The translations under genes and the position numbers were made by a program. From Apostichopus japonicus (lineage: Eukaryota; Echinodermata; Holothuroidea; Aspidochirotida; Stichopodidae), in the NCBI RefSeq assembly GCF_037975245.1, contig NC_092581.1, positions 2,738,001 through 2,802,000 of the forward strand: DNA of 64,000 bases, in the 5' to 3' direction. Positions within the stretch are counted from its first letter, which is position 1, and the number at the start of each line of letters is the position of its first letter. Of this stretch, positions 27,689-39,354 are shown piece after piece. The notes under the pieces are model-generated. The model saw nothing but the letters and a program-made list of their open reading frames with translations. It was not told where the DNA came from and ran no database searches.

Positions 27689-28000
27689 TTATGTGAAAGT
27701 ATGTCTACTATTCAATATGTGAAAGTATGTTTACTATTCTATATGTGAAAGTATGTCTACTATTTTATATGTGAAAGTATGTCTACTGTTCTATATGTGA
27801 AAGTATGTCTACTATTCTATATGTGAAAGTATGTCTACTATTTTATATGTGAAAGTATGTCTACTGTTCTATATGTGAAAGTAGATACTATTCTATATGT
27901 GAAAGTATGTCTGCTATTCTATATGTGAAAGTATGTCTACTATTCTATATGTGAAAGTATATCTGATATATATGTAAAAGTATGTCTACTATTCTATATG
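27689..28000. repeat. 26-bp minisatellite, about 12 copies
   Basis: Unit TATGTGAAAGTATGTCTACT followed by ATTCTA, repeated with few changes over 312 bp; one copy is shortened. The near identity of the copies suggests recent expansion or homogenisation. Confidence 0.95.
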
Positions 28001-28052
28001 CCTCTTTCTTTGTGCCAGTATAAACTATAAAGAATGATAAACTGAATTATAC

Positions 28053-28073
28053 CATGGAGGTAAAACCTCCATG
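28053..28073. repeat. Palindrome family A, copy 2
   Basis: CATGGAGGT, AAA, ACCTCCATG: identical to the core of the copy at 955-979. Confidence 0.8.
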
Positions 28074-28419
28074 ATTATACTGAGGTATTCATCACTTTAT
28101 TACTGTAGCCATGGATATTAATATACTTTCATCTGTAACATTATAGTCTACCGAATATCACACGTGAATATGAAATGTTTGCAAACGGGGAAGTAAATCA
28201 TCACATTAAACTTTATGAGACACGTAACATCTTGTGTATTGCGCGAAAACGGGTAAATATCGTGACCAATTGGAAACTTACAAATTTCGTATTCATTGGA
28301 ATTAAGAGCACTCCTAATCGATCCTTTTCCTCTTTTATTCTCTCTGTAGGCAGTGAAAGTCCACAGATATGCGAGCATGTTGACCAACTCCATATAGCGG
28401 CCGTCCGTCCGATGTCACC

Positions 28420-28500
28420 ACACCACCACGTGATACTTTACCCGGCTTCAACAAAACATGGCGGCCGTGATTCAAGATGCGGGTTGTCCGCCTATTTTGG
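28420..28500. promoter_or_regulatory. Promoter-like patch: E-box, YY1-like box, GC-rich
   Basis: CACGTG (28428-28433), AACATGGCGGC (28455-28465) and TTTTGGGAAATGACG lie within 80 bases in a local GC-rich patch. A pyrimidine-rich acceptor-like sequence ends at 28350. The ATG of the YY1-like box opens a 19-codon frame. Direction of any transcript is unclear. Confidence 0.4.
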
Positions 28501-29185
28501 GAAATGACGTAGGATGACCGTTAAGAGTCGACGATGTCCTTGCACCTACTAGTTTTTATCAGGCTGCGATGGCGGTAATGCCAGCACTGGTGTCAGCAGT
28601 GGGATGGAGTTCCTGACGCCCAGCGGGGTAGACCTATTCCAGCCGCTATTCCTTATCAACAGCCATACTTTCAACCGATTTTCATCTAAAGTGTAAACAT
28701 AATTCCAGCTTGTTTCCAGATCGGTCGACTACTTTGTTTTGATCCAGTCCGTAAGGCTTAAATTCCCACCAAGCTATTTTTTTTTTTTTTTTTGTCAGCC
28801 AAGTTACAACTCAGTCGGAGGGAAGTTACACAGACGCAGACATGAACGTCTCAACCTACCGAGATACGTAGCATATAGTACACATTTAAAATTTTGCTTC
28901 TTATTTTTTTTTGGTACTGTCAGCACATTTTGTTTTACACATAAAAGCTTAGTTTTATTGCAGTAAACGATATTGGTTCAATATTCGTAGACCTAATATC
29001 GTTATTTCTTCTTTTTCTACTACCATTTTCTTGACATTCATTGTTGTAAGAGAACCTAAAACCATTGTACTTTAAGACAACCACTCCACGTGCCATTTGT
29101 ATATGGAAAAATCGTACAAAACAAATCAAGTGTCTATAACTGTGTGATGTGCGATACACTTTGTATTTTGGCTATACCTTATCTA

Positions 29186-29197
29186 GCCGCCATTATG
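29186..29197 (-). promoter_or_regulatory. YY1-like box, minus strand
   Basis: GCCGCCATTATG on the plus strand is close to the YY1 consensus GCCGCCATNTTG. Confidence 0.4.
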
Positions 29198-29600
29198 TTA
29201 TTGTGCACAACAGAAAGCCAGGCTGACGTGTGCAAATGCAACGAATTATGATTATTATTAATACTAATCTTTTTTTTTGCGTTGCTAGGGTGAAGGTTTC
29301 CCACGCTTGATAAGTTGTCGTTGTGTAGTTTGTAGTGTTTTACTTGGTGCTGGGTATTTTTTTGCAGTGTTAGAATGCCACGCGATGTGGCTTTTGTCGT
29401 GAATGTATGCACATTAACATAGTAGCTTAGGCTCTTTCCTTCACTTCATATAGTTACTCTCCTAACAACCTTATTTCCAAGGAACTTTTGCCTTATGGAG
29501 TACCCAAGTCAATTCTTTGTGATATCACCGTTTCCTCCATTTGAATATTTTCCGACTGAGACGAGCAGATAAAGTGACAGACGATGTCACAATAGCGGCC

Positions 29601-29678
29601 ATGATCTCCCAGTCCCCTAGTGGATCTATCTTGAACATTGACGCTACCCTAACACTGTCTGCGTTGCAACGTTTACAG
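29601..29678 (+). CDS. Candidate short first coding exon, unrecognised
   Basis: An ATG at 29601 (context GCGGCCATGA) opens 26 codons, MISQSPSGSILNIDATLTLS then ALQRLQ, closed by a donor CAG|GTATATG. The frame is also open for about 27 codons upstream. Local GC is higher than in the surroundings and the ATG overlaps a YY1-like box. I know of no matching protein and no partner exon was identified. It may equally be a non-coding first exon. Confidence 0.25.
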
Positions 29679-30280
29679 GTATATGCCTAGGTCCTTATTT
29701 GTGATAACACACTCAAAACAAACTTCAAAAATATATCAAAAAGATTTGACACGTAGTGGACTCTTTGGCAACTTTCCCATTGTCTTTATATACCATTATA
29801 GTTCTTCGTACTGTAAATTGTAGCTAATACATATTCATATATCTCTGGGATCATTAGCATAATCCATTAGCGTTAAACTCACTTTCATTTCAAACTAAAC
29901 CGTATATTCTCAACTTTCATTCTCATTCTTTCATATAGTAGAATCATTCTTTCTGGAGACAACTCAAAGAAATATCTCCCGCAAATAGTGATCGCGAGAT
30001 CGCATTTGCTGGGGCAGATGTGGGCCATTTTGCCAAACACGAAGTAGCTTAGATTTTATTTTTCATTTTTTTTTCATCATTCAATATTGATAAATAATAC
30101 GTACACATTATTTTTTTATTTTTATTTCTTCTGTTTTGTCAAAGTGTTGAATACACAAAAAAAATATGTTGTGCTAAAAGTAAACAGACATGGACATGCA
30201 GTTACATTGAAAGTAAAACACAGAGATCTACAATATTTGTATTATTTGTAGGATAAAACGTCATGACGTCATTACACGTT

Positions 30281-30334
30281 TAAGGGACAGGTCACTGTAA
30301 CGACTAACCGAGCAGTCGTTGCGTCCATCCCTTA
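30281..30334. repeat. Nested two-stem inverted repeat
   Basis: An outer stem TAAGGGA...TCCCTTA (30281-30287, 30328-30334) encloses an inner stem AACGACT...AGTCGTT (30299-30305, 30314-30320). Both are perfect over 7 bp. It may be a small MITE or a structured RNA. Confidence 0.5.
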
Positions 30335-30844
30335 GTGGCTTTTTCCATTAATCTTACTTTTGTTTTCAGTAAATTAAAGTGGTAATCTTTAAACTTATTG
30401 CCACTTTTTCATGAAAAGGACCAGTATATATAGCCTTAATTACCGTGCCAAATCTTCCTAAACGGGATACATGGGTAGTCGAATTTGTATTGGTGATCGG
30501 TAACTAACGTATATAGCCTATTCTTTAATTATACTAGAGCATTATCAGCAGTACAGGTGATGGGCTTTGTTTTTTATACTTTAATGTTTGAAAGGTAGCA
30601 TGTGTGCATGGAAAGTGAGAAGCTTCCTTGCTTTATTTGAATTCTTTACTGCTGGATTTGTTGTATTTGCATTGTGTGTTTGAATGATCTGTGTAATATT
30701 GTGTATTTGATGTTTTTTTTTTTCCTTAAATGAATACATTTTATATATTTTTTTTTTATTTGTGACACTCGGCCGTAAGTGCCGAGGCCAGTGTCGAATC
30801 TGCCTGATTGAGTATTAGCAGTGCGGGCAACGTTGGTGAGGACC

Positions 30845-30855
30845 AAGATGGCCGC
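30845..30855 (+). promoter_or_regulatory. YY1-like box next to the long TA tract
   Basis: AAGATGGCCGC. The ATG gives a five-codon frame and then a possible donor (ATG|GTTAGT). ATGGCCGCTATT is shared, inverted, with 29591-29602. Confidence 0.35.
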
Positions 30856-30874
30856 TATTAATGGTTAGTAAAGA

Positions 30875-31022
<148 letters not shown>

Positions 31023-31029
31023 CACACCC

Positions 31030-34000
31030 GAAAAAAATCATGGATAGGACTTAACCAAGTCCGTTTCATATATTTCATTTTTCTCCATCCGTAACAAAAC
31101 AAATCAAAAAACTCTTTTTTACTGTTCATTTCTGGCACCAATCTTGTTGTTCTCTTGCCCTGTTGTTGCGCCTCTTAAAAGCTGCACGCGCTACCGCAAT
31201 GCGTATACGTAGTTAGAAACAAATATTTTACATTTTTATATGTTTTCTTATTTTAAGACGAATTCACGACTGAAATTTGTATATATATTCTATGGCGAAC
31301 ATAATATGTTACTATAGTAGCGCTTTCTTCGCGTATTTTCTGGTGTATCTGAAGACCGAGAGACAAATCTCCAATGTATTTCGTTGTATTCTTCTAAATA
31401 CATTATTGGTTTTTACTTTTTCATCCATCTGCTGTCTAGTTGGGTCATTTGATGAATATGCAAAGACTCGAATGACGCAATGGTCACGTGGACAATTCCA
31501 TTGAGACTGTAGTATTAGTGCTGACAAAGTTGTCAAAGTTATATGGTTTTGATCCGTTTTTAACATCATTAACTTGATCTATATAAAATAAATGAAAAGT
31601 GGCCGGAATGAGAGCAAAATCCCCTCATTTTTGGCTCCAATCAATTGCGATGGATCCTTCCTAACAAAAATAGGCAACAATAACATATTGACCAAGGAAA
31701 ACAAATTATATTAAATTACGTCATTTTTTAAGCTGTGAATTTTAGATGAATTAATGGCTCTCGGAGCAAGCTTTATGCATGACATTTCTTCCACCACAAG
31801 CCTATGGTGTAGTTCTTATCGTCTGATAGTTACTTCACCATGGTAACTGGTAGGTGCAAAATGCAAATTAAGGACGACTCAGGAACAATAGTAGCTTTAG
31901 TTGTAGTTTTTAGAAGCAATATAAAAAACAAAATGGAGACGAGATTGATTAAAATGACAGTTGAACAATGGTTAAAGAAATGGAAAATTGAGGCTTGTAC
32001 TTTAAAATTAGTTATTGCAGAAAAAAAAATCAACTTAAAGAAAAAAAAAATCTGTTTTATCATATGATATCGTATAGGTGAAAGCTTACTGTACCGCTAT
32101 TTTTAAGAAGTGATCAAATTATTGGCCCAAATTCTATAAACTTTTGCAATGAAAACGTGAAAAGATACTTAAACCACCATTTTGTTTATCCTTTTGTTTT
32201 AGTTCAATCTCCTCTCCGCCTTTTATTTTATTAGAAGGTTTTAAAAAAAAAATTGCTTGCGTAGTGCCACAAATGCAACATGCATTTTAGAAAAATGTAG
32301 AATTTAGTATTTGTAGATATTTTGAAACTCAAATTTTTTCCTTAATCCAACTGAAATAGTCAAAATCTTTATTTAAGTTTTCGCAAACTTTTCTTTTAAT
32401 TTTGTAATGATTTTGGTTTCCCTTTTTATTAGAATTGTTTTTTTTTTTTCAATAATATATATTATTTTTTTAACTTTTAAGATTTTTTCCCCTTCATTTT
32501 TTCTTATTTAACTTTTTAAGAGAAATTCTGGACAGTTGTAAAATGCTGTCCACAGAGACGCCACAAATTTGCTGCAAGTGGAAAGTGTATGTATGTAGGA
32601 AGAAAGAACGTGTGTGTGTGTATGTGTGTCCAAATGTATGTTTGTTTATCGTATATGTTTATAAGTATCGAAAAGAAACAGGAATCAACTTTAAAAAAAA
32701 AATTGAAAAAGGTTATCGATGAAAATGTAAGTAAAAATAGGAAAAAAAAAAAGAAACTGTTAGCGAAAGAAAAGTTTATGAAAAACGTTCCGGGAAATGA
32801 AAACAATCTAGTCTGAAATTGAGGTGACGAAATGTCTTATTTTTAAAGTAATTTACTTATTTTCTTTTTTTATCTTTTCGGAAGTGTACCGTTATTAGCA
32901 ATTTTCACATTCATGAGATTTAGGAGCCCATAGTTAATAGATCCAATTTTATTTAAATTATTTTTCATTATTGATTAGTTAATGCATATATTCCCATTTG
33001 CACTTTTCCGTTTAAAGAATTATACTTCGCTCCTAAAATGGTTTCAAAAATAGCAACCAACGTGGGCCCATATCATTTTACTCAACAACTGCATGATGTC
33101 ATCTTTATACTGAAAATTCATGTTGGGCAAGTTCTTAGCAACTTCTGGACCAGCAAATTACACTGGTTCAGAAATGGGTAATAATATCAGGGAAGCATAT
33201 TTACCAAATGGATGAATGCAAATTTAACAAACATTTTCTTGAAAACGCATATGTACGGGGTGCGCATGAAAATAAATAAAAAAATCGCCAGCGTTTCCCT
33301 AAAAATGCTGGAAAAACCCCGGAAAGTTAATCACCAATTTGTTGGCATCCATCTAAACTTGTAGAGTAACCTAATGACCATTGCCTCACCGTTTAGGTTG
33401 TTCGCGTTAAAATTTGAAGAAAATAAAATTCAACTTGCTTACACTTGTACTACAGGCCAGTATTGAACAGTATTGGAACAATATATGGTATAGCAAACGA
33501 CGGACCTTTAACTATGTACGACGTATACATACTCTTAACTTGTGTATACTTTTCGATTGTTATAATGATAGCTTCATACCACATGTGCGGACACGGCCAG
33601 TATGATTTCATTTTTGCTATTTCTTGTAAAAATGAGTTACTTTCTTTCATTTTTTTGTGTGTATTTTTATCTTTTCATATTCCTTACATCATTGTGTTTT
33701 TTTAATCAACATTTTTTTCCAAGCATGTCTTCTGTTATCTATTCTCTTAATAACAGATTTATTATGCTGTAGATATACTGACGTATGGTGCTGAATTGTG
33801 ACGTAGTTTATAGATGATACCTTATTAATGCTAGACAAGCGTAAAATGCTCTCAACTATGTTTGTTTAGAAACGACGGATGGTAGGGTTGTCGTAGTGGT
33901 CTGTGCCAGACTTGCTTCAAGTCGCTATGTAGTTGTGGAATATGTTAAACAGGTGTTGAAGTGTACAGCATTATAGTATGTATTGCTTTCTCGGTGTCTT

Positions 34001-35000
34001 AGCTATCGTGCAGACCGTTATAGAAGTAGTAGTCGTGCTGTTTGATTGGAAGACTGGTCTAGCAAACTTTGAAAATCTATGGTTGTATGTTAGTTAGTAA
34101 TCCAAAATATTTGTACATGTGTTATGACATAGAATGATGGACGAAATTTCGAAATCTACTCAACCGTAAGAATTGAAATTGTGAAGTTCTGGTAATCATT
34201 GCGGTATGAAAACTATTAAACGTAAGTCATGGAACGGCGACGCTAAATAAAGGCACAGTGAAAGGTGAATTTTTTAAGGGTCTGGGGTGGGCTGGAATGT
34301 TCACTCATTTTGTACCTGAAAATTCCGTCTGTTTTAAGGACACATTCCCGCTTTGTTTTCTGAGCAACCACTTGACTGGTAAGCTTGTCCTGGAAATAAC
34401 GCCAATTAATGACCATCAAGTGTCGCCGATTTCGTACAGTTATTTTGTATTGTTTAAAAGTAAATCTCACAGAAAGAAACGACAAAGTTTAACACATCAG
34501 TCCTTTCTGCAACCTTCTCTAACATTTTCAGAGACTCATTTCACATAAATCTCTATATGATATGTGATCATGAACTTTTGAGAGTTGCTAAATTCTGCTA
34601 AACTGTAATTTTCATGACATACTTTTGGTCCCGATTTCTTTTGCTTCATGTCAAACGTGCAGACTTTCCTTAATAAACCTGTCATGTGTACTCCCATCTT
34701 GTGACTTTTACTACTTTTTATCTTCGTTATTGAGATCGGCTTGGGGGAAAGGGTACAGGCGGCATATTGTCTGAACATATGTTATGATCCCTAACCAATA
34801 GTAAAGCAGGCTTTATTGCTTGACAAAGGGTAACATCGTTTGGATTTGTTTACCGCTCATGGTTAGAACCAAATTGTTCGCCCCCCCCCCGCCGTCCAAG
34901 AACTCATAATTCATGCAAAAGGGCATGAATACCACAAAATCCCTACCATAGCTAAGGGGGGGGGGGTGGCACACAAAAACCTTATATCCCAAGTTCCATG
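31030..35000. other. No gene seen
   Basis: Very AT-rich, with A- and T-runs at 32025-32050 and 32440-32510. Open frames here (for example 31840-32067 and 34258-34548) are lysine-rich or otherwise unremarkable and match nothing. Confidence 0.6.
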
Positions 35001-35004
35001 ACCT

Positions 35005-35250
35005 CTAACGTTCAGGGTTTGCTCTATGGCTTGCCCTCAAATGGGTGAACATAGAGCCGATTAAATTTAGATCAACCTGTCGTGTTGGTACGTTCTCCAT
35101 GTGAGTCCCCTTGGCTAAGCTGCTGAAGTCGTCACCCCAATCCTTAGCAAGTACGGGATTTATTAATTCATGACCCCTAAGCTTGTCAATATGTCCTCTT
35201 ACTCTCAAACAGCGACAGGGTATGGCTTCTCAAGTATATTGACCATAGAA
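35005..35250 (-). pseudogene. Unrecognised frame with protein-like composition
   Basis: A minus-strand frame ending at 35005 reads GHELINPVLAKDWGDDFSSL, then AKGTHMENVPTRQVDLNLIG, in balanced codons unlike the low-complexity frames around it. It is bounded upstream by an in-frame TGA near 35230. It could be a remnant of a retroelement or of a gene exon. I do not recognise the family and see no convincing splice sites. Confidence 0.2.
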
Positions 35251-35591
35251 TTCTATCTGCTGAACTAAATGCAAACTATTCGAAAGCAAATTTTGAAGAT
35301 TGGATACGCACGGAAAGCTTAAACTATTTGGCATTAACGATGCTGTAAGGGCGGGCGGAGGGGGGGGGGCGAGAAGAAGGTGAGGGGGGTTCCAACTACG
35401 GAATACTACCGTGACAGAGTAAGTCCTGTTAGCAACAATCATATAAACCGCTGCAAAATATCAACATAGTTGGCATTAATGTCACATGTCACATGACGTC
35501 ATGGCGATGTACCGGTATGTTGATTTACATTGGAAGTCATATGCTACTATGGTGTATGAATAAACCTGGACTGTTATACGCTTAAACAGCT

Positions 35592-35824
35592 CAGCGGCAG
35601 ATCTTGGGCTCCTTGTCTTGGCACTAAAACTTGGCTACAAACATATAACTTTAAATTGTTAATCATAGTAAGTTACCATAGGCCTACAGTAGACATTTTT
35701 AGCACGGATTTTGTGATGCATCCTTACGTCGGTGATACTCGCGATAAATGATACAGATACCTGATCTTCGCAACCCCCCTCCCCACACCCCCTCCCCCAT
35801 CATGATACCCTGGATCCGCCACTA
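35592..35824. mobile_element. Possible decayed hAT-like MITE, 233 bp
   Basis: The right end CCCTGGATCCGCCACT (35808-35823) is a typical hAT-MITE terminus. A diverged inverse of it, CAGCGGCAGATCTTGGG, starts at 35592 and matches about 13 of 17 positions. The candidate duplications (AAACAGCT and AAACTACA) agree only partly. It may instead be a solo end. Confidence 0.35.
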
Positions 35825-36823
35825 AACTACACCAGAAAATTTTACTCAGTCCATATCCGAATTCGACGTGAACTATCAAAGTGAGTTGAGTAAGTATAAT
35901 TTTCATTAGGGAGTACTTTTGTCTCGACACTTTGGGGATAAAGGGCGAGTCTAGTCATGATAGGTTACAACAATGTCAGACTACTGCCAACCTTTGGAAA
36001 CAATTTCCCGTACTGTATTTCCAAACCCTCAACACCAGTAGGCCTATTTTTCTCACAAAAACCTTGCAAACAAAATGTAACAACCGAAACGAAAAGCAAT
36101 CAATCATGAATATAAAGGAATGAATAGCCTACTTGGAACTAGCCTAGTCAATACATTGTTTACGATTATCTGAAACTGTCAAATACTGATAATACGTATA
36201 TGATATCAATATCTGCAGTCCTCGACAAACGTTTAGAAATTACCATTAAGAGGGCATAACTACACGTCTTATTGCCAATAGGTTAAATTCACTTGCCACA
36301 AACAATGATACATTGTCGTCTCCGCAGACTACTATAGTATAGGCAACACTAGTAGTATAGGTAACAGAAAACTATAACACAGCCTATATGTTACGCCTAG
36401 GCCTAACCTTTGTTAGGATAGCAATTTAGTAAGAATAACATTGGGCACCCCGGGAAAAATTTATATACAATGCTCAATTTGAAATTCAGGAGCGAAATAG
36501 AAAACAACTTAAAAACATTGTATAAACAAATGCAAATGAACATCGCCAAGGTATGTCGTGGCTACTGTACTGATGCAGTTAGGCCTAATTGTTAACATTG
36601 CTGTAGAACGAGTTCAGCTTACACTTTCAACTAACTTCAAGCTCACCCAGGAACTACCAATTTAACAACCTCATAACACATCTAGATGACACACCCATAG
36701 CATGGTAATTGATGTAATTCTAAGGGACAGATTAGGTCGATTTGTGATTGTTCACTTTCCGCAGCTTTTCTTTTCCAGGCATATATTATTATTAATACAA
36801 CAGGGTGGTCAGGATCCTATGCT

Positions 36824-36895
36824 CCTGTAAAGTAGGAGAAACCGATAACGTAGAGATTTCGTCTTAATGCGTTATACAGCAATGAATTTATTATT
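36824..36895 (+). repeat. Dispersed direct repeat, left copy
   Basis: About 72 bases, from CCTGTAAAGTAGGAG through GATAACGTAGAGAT to a TTTATTATT end. A similar copy lies at 37575-37645, 751 bp away. The pair could be ends of one element (for example short LTR-like repeats) or two separate insertions. Confidence 0.65.
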
Positions 36896-37574
36896 CTAAC
36901 TCATTCTTATCTAGGTTTCTATTTCGCATATAATCACAGTGGAAAGAAATAATACAATAACAATGGTAAAACTTCTTAAATAAATTACACTTTACCTTAA
37001 ATCCGTTAGTAAAATGAGCACAAAACAATACAAACTAATAACACAACTGTTCAGACGGTCCCTGCATGAGGAATTCCTAAATAGACAATAATAAGGGAGT
37101 TCCCTAGTTAATATCGACTGCACATGCGCATAATACTGTATAGCAACCGGCGCTCAACCGTACGTACGTCCATGTTCATCTAAAAACCTTTTGAATTGAC
37201 TTTTATAGCGGTTGAAATAATTCTGGTTAAACACGTAATTTTTGCATCTAGGTAAAACCCACATGTCATTAATTAACCTCGAAGCACTTGACTATCATAA
37301 GAATAACTAAGGAAAAGGCTGAGCTAATAATGAAATATAACAAAAAATACGTTTTAGTCGCTACAAAGTGCAGGCGATCGTCGCCTCCTGGACTATACTA
37401 ACATGCACACTTATAACATTAGGTCTGCTAATAGCGACGATTTACTTCTATCCTGATATTTACTACAGTTGAGAGTCATCGACTCTGAGTTACCATTAGT
37501 TAGGACAGAAACATGTTTTACATTTAATGATTAGTTTATTGTTTGTTAAATGACCATAGATATACATCAACCTA

Positions 37575-37645
37575 CCTGTAAAGTTGGAGTGAGCGATAAC
37601 GTAGAGATTCGTCTTTAGGCATTATACAGCAACAAGTTTATTATT
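37575..37645 (+). repeat. Dispersed direct repeat, right copy
   Basis: Partner of 36824-36895; shares CCTGTAAAGT, CGATAACGTAGAGATT, TTATACAGCAA and TTTATTATT in the same order. Confidence 0.65.
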
Positions 37646-37696
37646 GTCGCGCGCCCTCTAATAACAAATACTTTATAGTTAATTTTTACGAAGTGA

Positions 37697-37755
37697 TTAT
37701 TCGCAGGGCAGCCCGGCGAATAACATACACATACACCTTATTCGTAGGGCTGTGA
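37697..37755. repeat. Diverged relative of the 42-bp minisatellite unit
   Basis: TTATTCGCAGGGCAGCCCGG followed by CGAATAA, then a second TTATTCGTAGGGCTGTGAA. The same palindromic core occurs in the array 0.5 kb to the right, so both may belong to one element. Confidence 0.6.
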
Positions 37756-38272
37756 AGATTTTGAAAATAGGTTTATTATTAGGTTTTGCTATTGATACCA
37801 GTCAGTTAAGGCGCCTTGAAAAAGCCAACCTTTTGGGCCCAAATAGTCTTAGCCACTTCATAACCTAATTTTTGGAACCCCAGCAGTTCAATTTTAAAAG
37901 CTTATTTTAAGGGAGCTTATCTTGGGATTCCCCAAAAGCCGATGTTGCCTGAAAGCCAATATGGTCAAGGGTGTGACACCCCCCCCCTCCCACACCTTTA
38001 CATGCAAATGAGCAGTCACTCTGCAAAAACAAAGGTGAAAATGAGGGATGACATTTTTTATGTTGGCGGTAGCCTACTAATGCTAGACTGGTTCAATCTT
38101 AAGGCCCTAGGCTCCCAAAACCAATCCTAACAGCATTGAGGTAGGAATCCCAAAGGCCAATAAATTCCTCAAAATATAGAGGCTCCCAATTAAGACTCTC
38201 AAAAAGATAGCTGGTGCCCAAAAGCAAACTCAAATAGCCCCAAAAGTTACTGAGCCCGTTAACCCAGTCTAA

Positions 38273-38500
38273 GGCTGCCCTGTGAATAAGGTGCATGTGT
38301 CTGGCTATTCGCAGGGCTGCCCTGTGAATAAGATACTTGTGTCCGGCTATTCACAGGGCAGCCCTGCGAATAAGGTGTATGTGTCTGGCTATTCGCAGGG
38401 CTGCCCTGTGAATAAGATACTTGTGTCCGGCTATTCGCAGGGCTGCCCTGTGAATAAGGTGTATGTGTCTGGCTATTCGCATGGCTGCCCTACGGATAAG
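38273..38500. repeat. 42-bp minisatellite with internal palindrome, about 5.4 copies
   Basis: Unit starts recur at 38273, 38315 and 38357, exactly 42 bp apart. Each unit contains an inverted repeat of the type ATTCGCAGGGC/GCCCTGTGAAT. Since 42 is a multiple of three, the plus strand stays open and encodes a 14-residue repeat (SGYSQGCPVNK plus three) in a frame from 38282 to 38623. I take the frame as a consequence of the period, not a gene. Confidence 0.93.
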
Positions 38501-38744
38501 CGCCACTTAATTTTTATAGGGGGTAATAAATCAACCCTGTTGCATTATAACTACGGTTATTTCAAATCCCGTATTCTTTGGCGTTCGTACTACTTAGCGA
38601 CTCTGCAATGGTATTTGTCGTAGTTTCATGTCTGTGGTGTAGAACTGGTTCTTGTGAGGCTAAACCGTAAAAAAAAACTATTAAAAAACGACTGTTTAGG
38701 TGGTGGTGATTTAGGGGGGGGGAGGAGGTGAAGTGGGGGGAGTG

Positions 38745-39346
38745 CAGTGGCGGCGCCAGGAATTTTTAGTTGGGGAGGCTAAGGGGGGGGGCTGAGCCAA
38801 TTTTTTGGGTGGCTTACAAGATTGAGTGATCGCCGTCCTGGGGGAGGGGTATAAGGGGAGGGGGTGCCCCCTTTTGAAACTTTTCCCAATCCTGGAAAGG
38901 CCTACATGCAAAATGGTGGCATTTAGCGAGGCTTTTGTCACCTGAAAATTTCTCCAAAAATATGCATTTTTTTTGTGAGTAACTTTAGTCAAATTAGAAT
39001 GGAAGATACCAATTCACAGTTTTCGTATCACTAAAATATTACCTGCTGTGAAAGATCCAATTCCTTTGCTCAATTATTATATCGCGCTCTCTGACACAAC
39101 TCCTGTTTTAGTCTGTATACACGCTGTTTGTGAAACGCACACGACATTGCCGTATGAGAACAAAATTCATCAAAATTTCCATTGACCATTGTAGCACTGC
39201 GTTATGGCTGACAAAATTTGGGTAGGCTATATTGTTTCAATGAGTTTTTTTTTTGCCTATTTCAGTTGGGGGGCTAATGGGGGGCTGACTACTTCAGTGG
39301 GGGGCTAAAGCCCCCCCCCCCAAGGCCCCCCTTGGCGCCGCCACTG
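38745..39346. mobile_element. Complete hAT-type MITE, 602 bp
   Basis: The ends are CAGTGGCGGCGCCA and its exact reverse complement TGGCGCCGCCACTG (39333-39346). The flanks carry a perfect 8-bp duplication GGGGAGTG (38737-38744 and 39347-39354). Inside the ends are G-rich (left, and again near 39250-39300) and C-rich (39310-39330) tracts that extend the imperfect inverted repeat. No coding capacity; a frame over its left end is proline-rich only because of the C-runs. Confidence 0.88.
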
Positions 39347-39354
39347 GGGGAGTG

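Noticed and set aside
28557-28698. Frame after TTTTTATCAG reading SGMEFLTPSGVDLFQPLF
   Set aside because: It looks protein-like and follows a possible acceptor, but has no homology I recognise and no partner exon.
38282-38623. 113-codon frame with SGYSQGCPVNK repeats
   Set aside because: The frame stays open because the minisatellite period is 42; no start context, splice sites or homology support a gene.
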